Assembly: GCF_000737515.1 (NCBI RefSeq)
Contig: NZ_CP006587.1
Span: forward strand, 2,785,001-2,849,000
Source: Hymenobacter sp. APR13
GTDB taxonomy: Bacteria > Bacteroidota > Bacteroidia > Cytophagales > Hymenobacteraceae
DNA length: 64,000 bases
Direction of reading: 5' to 3'
Part shown: positions 10,851 through 18,686 of the stretch, in pieces
Layout of the letters: each line of letters begins with the position of its first letter
How positions within the stretch are numbered: position 1 is the stretch's first letter
Made by a program: the position numbers and the translations under genes
Notes under the pieces: generated by a model
What the model was told of the DNA's origin: nothing
The model's input: only the letters and a program-made list of their open reading frames with translations
Database searches by the model: none

Positions 10851-11267
10851 ATGGCCGCCGAACCCGCCATCTGGGCCATTGCGCCCAGCCACACCTACCT
10901 GCTGCGCCACGAGGTGCTCTGGCCCGATAAGCCGCTGGCCTACGTGCAGCTGCCCGAAGATGCCACCGGCTACCACTACGGCGCCTTCCAGGACGACCAA
11001 TTGGTAGGAGTTGTTTCCCTTTTCGTGGACGGCGACGAGGCGCGGTTCCGCAAATTTGCCGTCATGCCCGCCTACCAGCGCCAAGGCATCGGCAGCGCGC
11101 TGCTACGCTACGTGGTGGCCGAAGCGCGCCGCCTGGGTGCCCGCCGCCTCTGGTGCGACGCCCGCCAGGACAGCGCCGCCTTCTACGCCCGCTTCCACCT
11201 GCAGCCTGAGGGCGCAGTGTTTTACAAGGGCGACGTTCCGTACGTGCGGATGGAAATGGAGCTGTAG
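10851..11267 (+). CDS. GNAT family N-acetyltransferase
   Basis: A 138-residue acetyltransferase. The acetyl-CoA-binding motif A reads RFRKFAVMPAYQRQGIGSAL (about 66-85), followed by LGARRLWCDAR and FYARFHLQPEG (motif B). The acceptor is unknown. The ATG at 10851 lies two bases after the epimerase stop, so the two are co-transcribed. A family A palindrome follows and may end the transcript. Confidence 0.9.
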   Translation: MAAEPAIWAIAPSHTYLLRHEVLWPDKPLAYVQLPEDATGYHYGAFQDDQLVGVVSLFVDGDEARFRKFAVMPAYQRQGIGSALLRYVVAEARRLGARRLWCDARQDSAAFYARFHLQPEGAVFYKGDVPYVRMEMEL

Positions 11268-11287
11268 ATAGCAGGTCTGAAGAATGC

Positions 11288-11391
11288 AAAGGCCGTCATG
11301 CTGAGCTTGCCGAAGCATCCCTACCGCAGTGCTAATCAAAGAAGTTAGCCAGAGGTAGAGATGCTTCGGCAAGCTCAGCATGACGGCCTTT
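11288..11391. repeat. Intergenic palindrome, family A
   Basis: Arms 11288-11319 and 11360-11391 are exact complements (AAAGGCCGTCATGCTGAGCT, then TGCCGAAGCATC). The outer AAA/TTT and a T-rich right flank make it a plausible terminator in both directions. Confidence 0.88.
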
Positions 11392-11419
11392 TCTTGATGC
11401 AATGATCAACCCATCCGCC

Positions 11420-11665
11420 TCATACCATCAGCGGCTCGGTGGGGCGCACGGGCGTTTGGGGGCGGCGGTTGTAGTCGGGCTCCCAGTCGTTGATGGGGCG
11501 CGTGATGCCGGGGGGCAGGTCCAGGTCGGGCAGGCCGTCGTCGAGTGGTTCGCCGCCTTCGTCGTCGTTGTCGGGGTGAGGCGGACTGGGGAAGCGGCGT
11601 CGTGGAATCACGACGAAATAGATGGCCAGAGCCAGAAACAGCAGCAGGTAGACAAGGGGAGTCAT
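11420..11665 (-). CDS. Small single-pass membrane protein
   Basis: An 81-residue protein with one N-terminal membrane helix (MTPLVYLLLFLALAIYFVVI), a basic stop-transfer PRRR, and then a soluble tail rich in Pro, Asp and Glu (DNDDEGGEPLDDG). I do not recognise a family. The positive-inside pattern and strong third-position GC support it as real. Convergent with the GNAT gene, and the last gene before the TPP-controlled receptor. Confidence 0.6.
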   Translation of the reverse strand: MTPLVYLLLFLALAIYFVVIPRRRFPSPPHPDNDDEGGEPLDDGLPDLDLPPGITRPINDWEPDYNRRPQTPVRPTEPLMV

Positions 11666-11896
11666 GGCTGGGAGAGCTGAAAAACGAACGGGCGGCCTCG
11701 CTGGGTACCGCCTACTAAGTAACGGGGCGTGCGGGGCGGTTGTTTTAGAAAATGCGGGGATTTTGGCGGCAGATGGTCTTTCTAAGTTAACTGATAATCA
11801 ATCAAAACGAAAGTACCCGACCCGTGCCCGCCATGTGCCCTGGCGGTGGCGCCCGGGAGCGGGAGCAGCGGCCGAAACCGCGAAAAATGTCCGGTA

Positions 11897-11929
11897 TTGC
11901 TGCAAAAGCCGAATGCCCGCGTACCTTTG
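11897..11929 (+). promoter_or_regulatory. Promoter of the TPP-riboswitch transcript
   Basis: TTG (11897-11899), 22 bases, then TACCTTTG (11922-11929), a good match to the Bacteroidota -33/-7 pattern. Transcription would start about 11935, just before the riboswitch. Confidence 0.7.
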
Positions 11930-11937
11930 CGCCATAG

Positions 11938-12022
11938 TTTAGGGGTGCCCCGTACCGGGAGTGGTGCGCGGCTGAGATCATACCCATTGAACCTGTCCGG
12001 GTAATGCCGGCGAAGGGAACAA
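11938..12022 (+). promoter_or_regulatory. TPP (THI-box) riboswitch
   Basis: The conserved thi-box elements are present in order: GGGGTGCCC (11942-11950), GGCTGAGATCATACCC (11970-11985), TGAACCTG (11988-11995), then CCGGGTAATGCCGGCGAAGGG. These match the pyrimidine-sensing CUGAGA and pyrophosphate-sensing helices of the thiamine pyrophosphate aptamer. It lies between a good promoter and the receptor start, so thiamine sufficiency should shut off receptor synthesis. An ATG inside it (12004) is part of the aptamer and not a start. Confidence 0.93.
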
Positions 12023-12096
12023 ACGATCCGCGAGCGACAAGCCGAAGGCCCCGACCCCTGGGGCCCGGTCCGTTCCACTTTTTCCAGTTTTCACTG

Positions 12097-14580
12097 TTGA
12101 AAAATTTTCTACCCACCGGCGTGGCGCTTCTGGCGCTGTCCGGTCCGGCATGGGCGCAAGGCCCCGTGTCCGGCACGCTTACCGATGCCCAGACGGGCAC
12201 GCCGCTGCCCGGCGCCACCATCCTGCTCGACGGCGCGGCCAGCGCCGCCACCGACGCGGCGGGCACCTTCACTATCCCGGCCGTGGCAGCCGGCGCGCAC
12301 GAGCTGCGCATCACGTTTGTGGGCTACGAGCCGCTGGTGCGGCCGCTGCAGGGCCAGGCCGAGGCCCAGCGCCTGGCGGCCGCGCTGCAGCCCGGCGGCG
12401 TGCTCACCGGCGAGGCCCTCGTGACGGCCAGCCGCGCCAACGAGCGCACGGCCACGGCCTACACCAACCTCAGCAAGGAAGACCTGGCCAAGCGCAATTT
12501 CGGCCAGGACCTACCCTACCTGCTCGACCAGACGCCTTCCGTGGTGGTGACCTCCGACGCCGGCGCGGGCGTGGGCTACACCGACATCCGCATCCGGGGC
12601 ACGAGCACCACGGGCATCAACATGACCATCAACGGGGTGCCGCTGAACGATGCCGAGTCGCGCGGTGCGTTTCTGGTGAACCTGCCGGATCTGGCCTCGT
12701 CGGTGAGCAGCCTGCAGGTGCAGCGCGGCGTGGGCACCAGCCAGAACGGCGGCGCGGCCTTTGGGGCCAGCGTGAACATCAGCACCCTCGACAACCGCCG
12801 CGAGGCCTATGGCGAAACCCAGAACAGCGTCGGCTCCTTCGGCACGGTGAAAAACACGGTGCAGTTCGGCACCGGGCTGGTGAGCGGGCATTTCACGCTG
12901 GACGGCCGGTTGTCGCGCATCAAGTCCGATGGCTACATGAACCGGGCGTCGTCGGATCTGAAGTCGTACTACTTTTCGGCCGGCTACCAGCAGGCTAATA
13001 CGCTGGTTAAGTTCATCACCTTCTCGGGCCGCGAGAAAACATACCAGGCCTGGAACGGCGTGCCCGAGCCGGCCATCACCGGCGACCAAACGCTGCTGCA
13101 GAACTACATCGACAACGGCGAGCTGAGCGAGGTCGATGCCGAGCGGGTGCGCCGCGAAGGCCGCCGCTACAGCTACTACACCTACGACAACCAGACCGAC
13201 AACTACCAGCAGAACCACTACCAGCTGCACCTCTCGCAGGGCCTGGGCCAGGACTGGAACCTGGGCGGGGCTCTGCACCTGACGCGCGGCCTCGGCTACT
13301 ACGAAAGCTACCGGGCCCGCCGCAAATTCGTGGATTACGGCCTGCAGAACGTCATTATCGGGGGCGACACGCTCACCCGCACCAACCTGGTGGACCGCAA
13401 GTGGCTGGACAACTACTTCTACGGCGGCACCTTCGCCCTCAACTACCAGCCCAAGGCCAACGACCGGCTGCAGGCCACGCTGGGCGGCGCCTGGAACCGC
13501 TACGACGGCGACCATTACGGCGAAGTAATCTGGGCCCAGTACGCCTCCAACAGCACCCTCGGCCAGCGCTACTACTTCAACAACGCCGTCAAGACCGACT
13601 ACAACGGCTACGCCCGCGTTACGTGGCAGGCACTGTCGCGGCTGGGTGTCTATGCCGATTTGCAGCTGCGCCGCATCCGCTACACGATTGATGGCGTGGA
13701 AGACGACCAGAACGACGTGCGCACCCGCGCCCGCTACACGTTCTTCAACCCTAAAGCCGGCGCCACCTTCACGCTGGCCGAGGGCCGGCAGCTCTACGCC
13801 AGCCTGGGCGTGGGCCGGCGCGAGCCGGTGCGCGCCGACTTCACCGACCGGCTTGCCAACGACCCCACCCCCCAGGCCGAGCGCCTGGTGGATGTGGAAG
13901 GCGGCTACCGCCTCAATTTGCCCGAGGCCAGCGTGCTGGGCACCCGGGCCGTGGCGCGGCTGGAGGCCAACTTCTTCTACATGAACTACCGCAACCAGCT
14001 GGTGTCCATTGGGCAGCTGAACGACGTGGGCACGCCGCTGCGCACCAACGTGGCCCGCAGCTACCGCCGCGGCGCCGAGCTGACCGGCTTCTTGTCGGCC
14101 AACGACAAAATCAGCCTTAGCAGCACGCTCACGCTCAGCCAGAACCGCATCCTGGGCTTCCGCGACGTGACCTACGACAAGGACTTCAACCCCGTGCTGG
14201 GGGAGGCCCGCACCAGCACCATTTCCTACTCGCCCGGCGCGGTGTCGGCGCACACGCTGGAAGGGCAGCCGCTGAACGGGCTGCGCCTGGCGCTGCTCTA
14301 CAAAACCGTGAGCCGCCAGTACCTCGACAACTCCGAGAGCCTCAACCGCAGCATCAAGCCCTACCAGGTGCTCGATTTTCGGGTGCGCTACGCCCTCCGG
14401 CCGCAGTTTGTGAAGGAGATTGAGCTGGGTTTGCTGGTGAATAACGTGCTCAACCGCGAGTACGTGGCCAACGGCTACACCTACAGCTACCCCGGCGCCA
14501 GCGGCGGCCTCGATACCTTCAACTGGTACTACCCGCAGGCCACGCGCAACTTCCTGGTGTCGGTGGGCGTGAAGCTGTAG
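12097..14580 (+). CDS. TonB-dependent outer-membrane receptor, TPP-regulated (probable thiamine uptake)
   Basis: An 827-residue TonB-dependent receptor. The signal peptide (MKNFLPTGVALLALSGPAWA) is followed by a carboxypeptidase-regulatory-like domain (about 25-105, VSGTLTDAQTGTPLPGATIL), a plug with IRIRGTSTTGINMTINGVPL and VQRGVGTSQNGGAAFGASVN, and a beta-barrel to the C-terminus, which ends in VSVGVKL as outer-membrane proteins do. The TPP riboswitch upstream makes it a vitamin B1 or precursor transporter; receptors of this kind under TPP control are established in Bacteroidota. I use TTG at 12097 because it gives a standard signal peptide; the frame is open back into the aptamer. No thi biosynthesis genes lie beside it. 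Confidence 0.92.
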   Translation: MKNFLPTGVALLALSGPAWAQGPVSGTLTDAQTGTPLPGATILLDGAASAATDAAGTFTIPAVAAGAHELRITFVGYEPLVRPLQGQAEAQRLAAALQPGGVLTGEALVTASRANERTATAYTNLSKEDLAKRNFGQDLPYLLDQTPSVVVTSDAGAGVGYTDIRIRGTSTTGINMTINGVPLNDAESRGAFLVNLPDLASSVSSLQVQRGVGTSQNGGAAFGASVNISTLDNRREAYGETQNSVGSFGTVKNTVQFGTGLVSGHFTLDGRLSRIKSDGYMNRASSDLKSYYFSAGYQQANTLVKFITFSGREKTYQAWNGVPEPAITGDQTLLQNYIDNGELSEVDAERVRREGRRYSYYTYDNQTDNYQQNHYQLHLSQGLGQDWNLGGALHLTRGLGYYESYRARRKFVDYGLQNVIIGGDTLTRTNLVDRKWLDNYFYGGTFALNYQPKANDRLQATLGGAWNRYDGDHYGEVIWAQYASNSTLGQRYYFNNAVKTDYNGYARVTWQALSRLGVYADLQLRRIRYTIDGVEDDQNDVRTRARYTFFNPKAGATFTLAEGRQLYASLGVGRREPVRADFTDRLANDPTPQAERLVDVEGGYRLNLPEASVLGTRAVARLEANFFYMNYRNQLVSIGQLNDVGTPLRTNVARSYRRGAELTGFLSANDKISLSSTLTLSQNRILGFRDVTYDKDFNPVLGEARTSTISYSPGAVSAHTLEGQPLNGLRLALLYKTVSRQYLDNSESLNRSIKPYQVLDFRVRYALRPQFVKEIELGLLVNNVLNREYVANGYTYSYPGASGGLDTFNWYYPQATRNFLVSVGVKL

Positions 14581-14599
14581 GGTGTTATCGGGTAATTGC

Positions 14600-14703
14600 C
14601 TGTTGTCCTGAGCAGAGCGAAGGACCTTGCCACGCCAGAACATGTTGCAGTGGCATCGGTTGTTCAACCGCCATAAGGTCCTTGGCTTCGCTCAGGATGA
14701 CAG
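14600..14703. repeat. Intergenic palindrome, family B (imperfect)
   Basis: Left arm TGTTGTCCTGAGCAGAGCGA (14601-14620) and right arm GCTTCGCTCAGGATGACAG (to 14703) pair imperfectly, with AGGACCTT/AAGGTCCT further in. Same core as the perfect copy at 20927. Confidence 0.75.
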
Positions 14704-14735
14704 ACGGTTTTCGTCGGCCAACCTGGCAGATTCTG

Positions 14736-14743
14736 TATCTTTG
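14736..14743 (+). promoter_or_regulatory. Putative -7 element of the acyl-CoA dehydrogenase gene
   Basis: TATCTTTG, a perfect TAnnTTTG match 29 bases before the ATG at 14772. Confidence 0.6.
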
Positions 14744-14771
14744 AATCTGATTCCCACCCAATCCTTACCTC

Positions 14772-16004
14772 ATGTCTTCGCAAGCTGACGTTCTCTCGCC
14801 CCAGGCCAAAGCGGCCAAAGCGCACGGCTCCACCAACGCCGCCGGCTTCACCGATTATTTCGACCTCGACGGCCTGCTGACCGAGGAGCACAAGCTCATC
14901 CGCCAAAGCATCCGCGACTTCGTCAAGAAGGAAATCAGCCCCAGCATCGAGAAGTGGGCGCAGGACGCGCACTTCCCGTCGGAAATCGTGCGCAAGTTCG
15001 GCGACGTGGGCGCGTTCGGGCCCACCATCCCCACCGAGTACGGCGGCGGCGGCCTCGACTACATCAGCTACGGCCTGATTATGCAGGAAATTGAGCGCGG
15101 CGACTCCGGTATGCGCTCCACGGCCTCGGTGCAGGGCTCGTTGGTGATGTTCCCGATTTACGCCTACGGCTCGGAAGAGCAGCGCAAGAAGTTCCTGCCC
15201 AAGCTGGCTTCCGGCGAGTGGCTGGGCTGCTTCGGCCTCACGGAGCCCGACCACGGCTCCAACCCCGGTGGCATGACCACCAACATCAAGGACATGGGCG
15301 ACTACTACCTGCTGAACGGGGCCAAGCTCTGGATTAGCAACTCGCCCGAGTGCCAGGTAGCGGTGGTGTGGGCCAAAGACGAAAACGGCCGCATCAAGGG
15401 CGTTATCGTGGAGCGCGGTATGGAAGGCTTCACTACCCCCGAAATCCACAACAAGTGGAGCCTGCGCGCCAGCACCACCGGCGAGCTGGTGTTCGACAAC
15501 GTGAAAATCCCGAAGGAAAACCTGCTGCCCAACATCGACGGCCTCCGCGGCCCGCTATCCTGCCTCGACTCGGCCCGCTTCGGCATTGCCTGGGGCGCCA
15601 TCGGGGCCGCCATCGACTGCTACGAGTCGGCGCTGAAGTACTCGCTGGAGCGTGAGCAGTTCGGCAAGCCGATTGGCGGCTTCCAGCTGCAGCAGAAGAA
15701 GCTGGCCGAAATGCTCACCGAAATCACCAAGGCCCAGCTGCTGGTGTGGCGTCTCGGGGTGCTCAAAAACGAAGGCAAGGCCACTTCGGCCCAGATTTCG
15801 ATGGCCAAGCGCAACTCCGTGGAAATTGCCCTGCACATTGCCCGCGAAGCCCGCCAGATTCACGGCGGCATGGGCATCACCGGCGAATACCCCATCATGC
15901 GCCACATGATGAACCTGGAGTCGGTGGTGACCTACGAAGGCACCCACGACATCCACCTGCTCATCACCGGCGCCGACATTACCGGCATTCAGGCGTTCAA
16001 GTAA
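14772..16004 (+). CDS. gcdH: Acyl-CoA dehydrogenase, glutaryl-CoA dehydrogenase type
   Basis: A 410-residue FAD-dependent acyl-CoA dehydrogenase. The pattern SVQGSLVMFPIYAYGSEEQR, then GCFGLTEPDHGSNPGGM, WISNSPECQV, CLDSARFGIAWGA and QIHGGMGITGEYPIMRH is that of glutaryl-CoA dehydrogenase, which oxidises and decarboxylates glutaryl-CoA to crotonyl-CoA in lysine and tryptophan breakdown. The catalytic base is Glu389 in YEGTHDIH. The N-terminus has a 25-residue Ala/Ser-rich lead before the family start. Single gene with its own promoter and terminator. Glutaryl specificity is a family-level inference. Confidence 0.87.
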   Translation: MSSQADVLSPQAKAAKAHGSTNAAGFTDYFDLDGLLTEEHKLIRQSIRDFVKKEISPSIEKWAQDAHFPSEIVRKFGDVGAFGPTIPTEYGGGGLDYISYGLIMQEIERGDSGMRSTASVQGSLVMFPIYAYGSEEQRKKFLPKLASGEWLGCFGLTEPDHGSNPGGMTTNIKDMGDYYLLNGAKLWISNSPECQVAVVWAKDENGRIKGVIVERGMEGFTTPEIHNKWSLRASTTGELVFDNVKIPKENLLPNIDGLRGPLSCLDSARFGIAWGAIGAAIDCYESALKYSLEREQFGKPIGGFQLQQKKLAEMLTEITKAQLLVWRLGVLKNEGKATSAQISMAKRNSVEIALHIAREARQIHGGMGITGEYPIMRHMMNLESVVTYEGTHDIHLLITGADITGIQAFK

Positions 16005-16025
16005 GCGCCTGTCCGCGTATCTTCA

Positions 16026-16060
16026 AACGGCCGTCCTGGAAGCAGGGCGGCCGTTTTTTA
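16026..16060 (+). terminator. Rho-independent terminator
   Basis: AAACGGCCGTCCTG (16026-16039), a four-base loop, CAGGGCGGCCGTTT and a T-run, 22 bases after the dehydrogenase stop. Confidence 0.8.
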
Positions 16061-16078
16061 TTTGTTATCTACTCGACT

Positions 16079-16771
16079 ATGCAAGCCGATTCCCGTCGTT
16101 TCTTTGGTGCCACCCTGTTGCTGGGGGCCGTGTTCTGCGCGGTGTATCTGCGGGTGGCGTATCCGCCGCTGCCGGAGCCAGAGCGGCAGTGGGGGGCGCC
16201 GCGCCTGCTGGTGTCCGACAGCGTGCTGTACGGGTTTGTGCGGGAGCTGCTGGCGCAGTCCAGCTCCGATATGTCGCCCGAAGGCATGGCTGGTGCCGAC
16301 TTCTATATCAGCCGCGTGCTGTTGGAACATGGCATGTATTCCATGACAACTAAGCGCCTGATTCGGTATGCTGCTCCGGAACGAGGCTGGACACTGCAGG
16401 AGCTATGTAGCCGCCGTCTGTTGTCGCCGGCTGACACGGCTTATATGCGGCTCCAAATGAATTATTCCTCAGGGTTTGGGCTCGAACAACGTTTTTTACC
16501 CGGCCATCAGGTTGTTTCGGCCGACACAGTTCGGGCAATAGTAAATCGATCAGAAGAGCCATTTATTTTTTTAAGTACGCTGGAACAACGCTACAAAACG
16601 CATGACTATTCATACCTGACGTCCCCTCTTTTCTCTCGTGACGGCAAGACCGTAATCGTGGAAATCTCCACTACCTGTGGCGGCCTGTGCGGCAGTGGCG
16701 AAACGTGGGTGCTGAAGCGTCGCCAAGGCAAGTGGCGTAAAGTGCGGCTGCTGAATAGCTGGGTGAGTTAG
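16079..16771 (+). CDS. Hypothetical exported or membrane-anchored protein
   Basis: A 230-residue protein. An N-terminal hydrophobic helix (FFGATLLLGAVFCAVYL, about 7-23) is a signal anchor; the rest is soluble, with a closing segment SRDGKTVIVEISTTCGGLCG and SGETWVLKRRQGKWRKVRLL that looks like a compact beta domain with a Cys pair. I recognise no family. The ATG at 16079 starts 18 bases after the terminator. The third codon position is less GC-biased in the middle (16440-16640), where base composition drops. The acyl-carrier-like gene follows after 16 bases. Confidence 0.7.
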   Translation: MQADSRRFFGATLLLGAVFCAVYLRVAYPPLPEPERQWGAPRLLVSDSVLYGFVRELLAQSSSDMSPEGMAGADFYISRVLLEHGMYSMTTKRLIRYAAPERGWTLQELCSRRLLSPADTAYMRLQMNYSSGFGLEQRFLPGHQVVSADTVRAIVNRSEEPFIFLSTLEQRYKTHDYSYLTSPLFSRDGKTVIVEISTTCGGLCGSGETWVLKRRQGKWRKVRLLNSWVS

Positions 16772-16787
16772 TAATCAGACAGTCATT

Positions 16788-17390
16788 ATGGGCCTCGATA
16801 CCGTTGAACTTGTCGTTGCTTTTGAGGAGCATTTCCAACTGGCCATCCCGAACCAGGTGGCGGAAACAATCGGCACCGTGGAACAGGCGGCGGCGGCCAT
16901 CGCCTACCTGAAAGGCCTGCCCGCCGACCCGGCGCGCACGGCAGTGTACTACCAGTTGCTCGCGCGTCTGCTGGCGTGCCTGCCTTCGCGCCATCCGGCC
17001 CCCACCGAGGCCACACTGCTTGTGCAGCTGGAGCTGCTGGGCGCCAACAAAGCGCGAACCCAGGAGCTGGCCGCCTGCCTGCAGCTGCAAATGCCCGATT
17101 TGCCCCAGGCCGGCTGGCAGCCCCGTCTGCCGGGCTGGTGGCAGCGCCTGTTCGGGACTACGGCAGTGGCACCCACGCCGCCGCCACTTTCGCCCAACTG
17201 GGCCCGAAGTACCGTCGCCGACCTCACGGAGTGGCTGCTGGCCCAGAACTACCAGCTGCTGCTGCCACAGCCCACTACGCTCTACGAGGTGCAGCGGGCC
17301 GTCGTCGGCCTCACCAGCGACCGGTGCGGCGTGCCGGTGCCCGAAATCTGGCTCACCGACAGCTTCACCAACGACCTGGGCATGGATTGA
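16788..17390 (+). CDS. Acyl-carrier-protein-like protein with permuted order
   Basis: A 200-residue protein. Residues 1-40 (MGLDTVELVVAFEEHFQLAI, then IGTVEQAAAAI) match helices II-III of acyl carrier proteins. The last 30 residues (EVQRAVVGLTSDRCGVPVPE to TDSFTNDLGMD) match helix I and the loop that in normal ACPs leads into the phosphopantetheine Ser. The chain thus begins and ends at the point where the modified Ser should be, as in a circular permutation, with about 110 residues between. No Ser stands at the modification site: GLDT at the N-terminus has Thr5, and the C-terminus stops after the Asp. A cargo-carrying role is therefore doubtful. The ATG at 16788 directly follows the previous gene. 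Confidence 0.72.
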   Translation: MGLDTVELVVAFEEHFQLAIPNQVAETIGTVEQAAAAIAYLKGLPADPARTAVYYQLLARLLACLPSRHPAPTEATLLVQLELLGANKARTQELAACLQLQMPDLPQAGWQPRLPGWWQRLFGTTAVAPTPPPLSPNWARSTVADLTEWLLAQNYQLLLPQPTTLYEVQRAVVGLTSDRCGVPVPEIWLTDSFTNDLGMD

Positions 17391-17435
17391 GGCCGCCCGT
17401 GCTAGGGCCGGTGCCTGCTCCACGGCAAGCCTTGC

Positions 17436-17897
17436 TTACCGCAACTCGTCGAAGGCATACTGCCCGGTGCTCCAGAACTCGTCCAGGGCAATCAGGCGGG
17501 GCTTGAAGAACGAAATCAGGGCGGGCCAGTCGTCGCGGCTGAATAGGTTGACGGGCGTCAGCTCGGTGAACACGCGGCTCAGGGGCTGGCCGTTGGCATC
17601 GGTGATGTCGGCTTCCCAGCGCCAGGGCTCACCCACGGCCTCCTGCAGCATGGTTTTCAGCTCCCGCAGCTGCTCGAAGAACAGTTCCCGCACCCCGGCG
17701 TCCGGGTGCGTCAGCTCGATGGCTATGGTGGCGTGGCGGGCGTCGGCGTGCAGGCGGAAGTGCACGTGCTTGAGGCCGGTTTTGTAGTTGATCCAGTTGG
17801 TGGGCACGCCCTCGGCGGAAGGCACGGGCGCCATATACTGGCCGAAAGTGGTCCAGAAAGCCTGGCGGAGCTGAGTTACTTCAGTTTTACTATACAT
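17436..17897 (-). CDS. DUF4268 domain protein
   Basis: A 153-residue soluble protein that matches DUF4268 in its openings (TEVTQLRQAFWTTFGQYM, WINYKTGLKHVHFRLHADAR) and its charged, Trp-rich strands. Members often occur as a C-terminal domain in restriction-like proteins or alone; no function is settled. I use the ATG at 17895-17897 (MYSKTEV); another ATG lies three codons upstream. The -7 element TATTTTTG ends only six bases before this ATG, so the mRNA may have almost no leader. Convergent with the ACP-like gene. Confidence 0.85.
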   Translation of the reverse strand: MYSKTEVTQLRQAFWTTFGQYMAPVPSAEGVPTNWINYKTGLKHVHFRLHADARHATIAIELTHPDAGVRELFFEQLRELKTMLQEAVGEPWRWEADITDANGQPLSRVFTELTPVNLFSRDDWPALISFFKPRLIALDEFWSTGQYAFDELR

Positions 17898-17903
17898 GGG
17901 CCA

Positions 17904-17911
17904 CAAAAATA
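17904..17911 (-). promoter_or_regulatory. Putative -7 element of the DUF4268 gene
   Basis: TATTTTTG on the minus strand, six bases before the chosen ATG, which implies a leaderless or nearly leaderless transcript. Confidence 0.5.
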
Positions 17912-18152
17912 ACGCTTCTGATAGGGGAATGATGCCCGGGCCGCGCCGGCGGGGTAGCGGCCAGCCAGGCAGGGCGTCGGCGTCGGCACCTCGCGCGCCG
18001 GGCAGGATTCTACGCGCAGGACAGGCGGACAGGCACAGTCGGGCACGCGCCGCGCGGTGGCGATAAGCCCGGTGAGCAGCGCCCGAATTGTCGACCTGAC
18101 GGCGTAAAACTATTTTGCTGTGTATTTTACTGCCTCATTACGGCTCTCCTCC

Positions 18153-18482
18153 ATGCCCAAAACCTCCGATTCCCTGATTCTGCTTGAATGCCTGGTGGCC
18201 GGCACCACCCACCGCCCCGGCCTGCGCGAGTTCGAGCCCCAGCTGAAAGCCGGCCAGCGCCTGGCCCTACAGCGCGAAGCCGACAGCGCCTACGACGACT
18301 GGGCCGTGAAAGTGCTGACCGAAGGCGCCGAGCCGTTCTGGCTGGGCTACCTGCCCGAAGGCCACAACGAAACCGTCGCCCGCATGCTTGACGCCGGCTT
18401 CCCGCTAACCGGCCGCCTCACCCACAAAGCCTGGGAAGACGAGTGGCTGCACCTGGAAATCGAAGTGCTGATGCCGCGGTAG
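18153..18482 (+). CDS. HIRAN domain protein
   Basis: A 109-residue stand-alone HIRAN domain: GLREFEPQLKAGQRLALQRE, then YDDWAVKV, FWLGYLP and ETVARMLDAGF are the family's conserved strands. HIRAN domains bind DNA 3' ends in eukaryotic HLTF; bacterial single-domain versions are thought to recognise damaged DNA or forks but are poorly studied. The ATG at 18153 is chosen because the domain starts a few residues on. Alone on its strand and followed by a composite palindrome. Confidence 0.83.
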   Translation: MPKTSDSLILLECLVAGTTHRPGLREFEPQLKAGQRLALQREADSAYDDWAVKVLTEGAEPFWLGYLPEGHNETVARMLDAGFPLTGRLTHKAWEDEWLHLEIEVLMPR

Positions 18483-18488
18483 ATGGTT

Positions 18489-18686
18489 GTTAGGGATTAG
18501 GGATTAGGGCCTGGGGAGTAGGGATTGCACGCTGTAGAGACGCAATATTTTGCGTCTCATCGTTGCTGATGTTGACCCTGGTGCCAGTTGCCCAACGACG
18601 AGACGCAAAATATTGCGTCTCTACAGCGTGCAGGCCAATTCTTGTTAAGACTGCCTAAGCCCCCAGCCCCAATCCCTAATCCCTAA
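18489..18686. repeat. Nested composite palindrome
   Basis: Outer arms TTAGGGATTAGGGATTAGGG (from 18490) and AATCCCTAATCCCTAA (to 18686) enclose inner arms 18527-18565 and 18593-18631 that are complementary with one mismatch. Each inner arm itself contains the hairpin GAGACGCAATATTTTGCGTC(TC). The right outer arm carries the stop codon of the minus-strand gene ending at 18683. Confidence 0.85.

Noticed and set aside
12004..12096. ATG at 12004 as start of the TonB receptor
   Set aside because: It lies within the conserved GGTAATGCCGG of the TPP aptamer and would put Arg/Pro-rich residues before the signal peptide.
12511..14667. Long minus-strand frame opposite the TonB receptor (718 codons)
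   Set aside because: Shadow of the receptor gene; composition typical of antisense frames.
17912..18152. GC-rich gap upstream of the HIRAN gene as a possible ncRNA or gene
   Set aside because: No open frame with plausible start and no recognisable RNA fold; only Arg/Ala-rich shadows.
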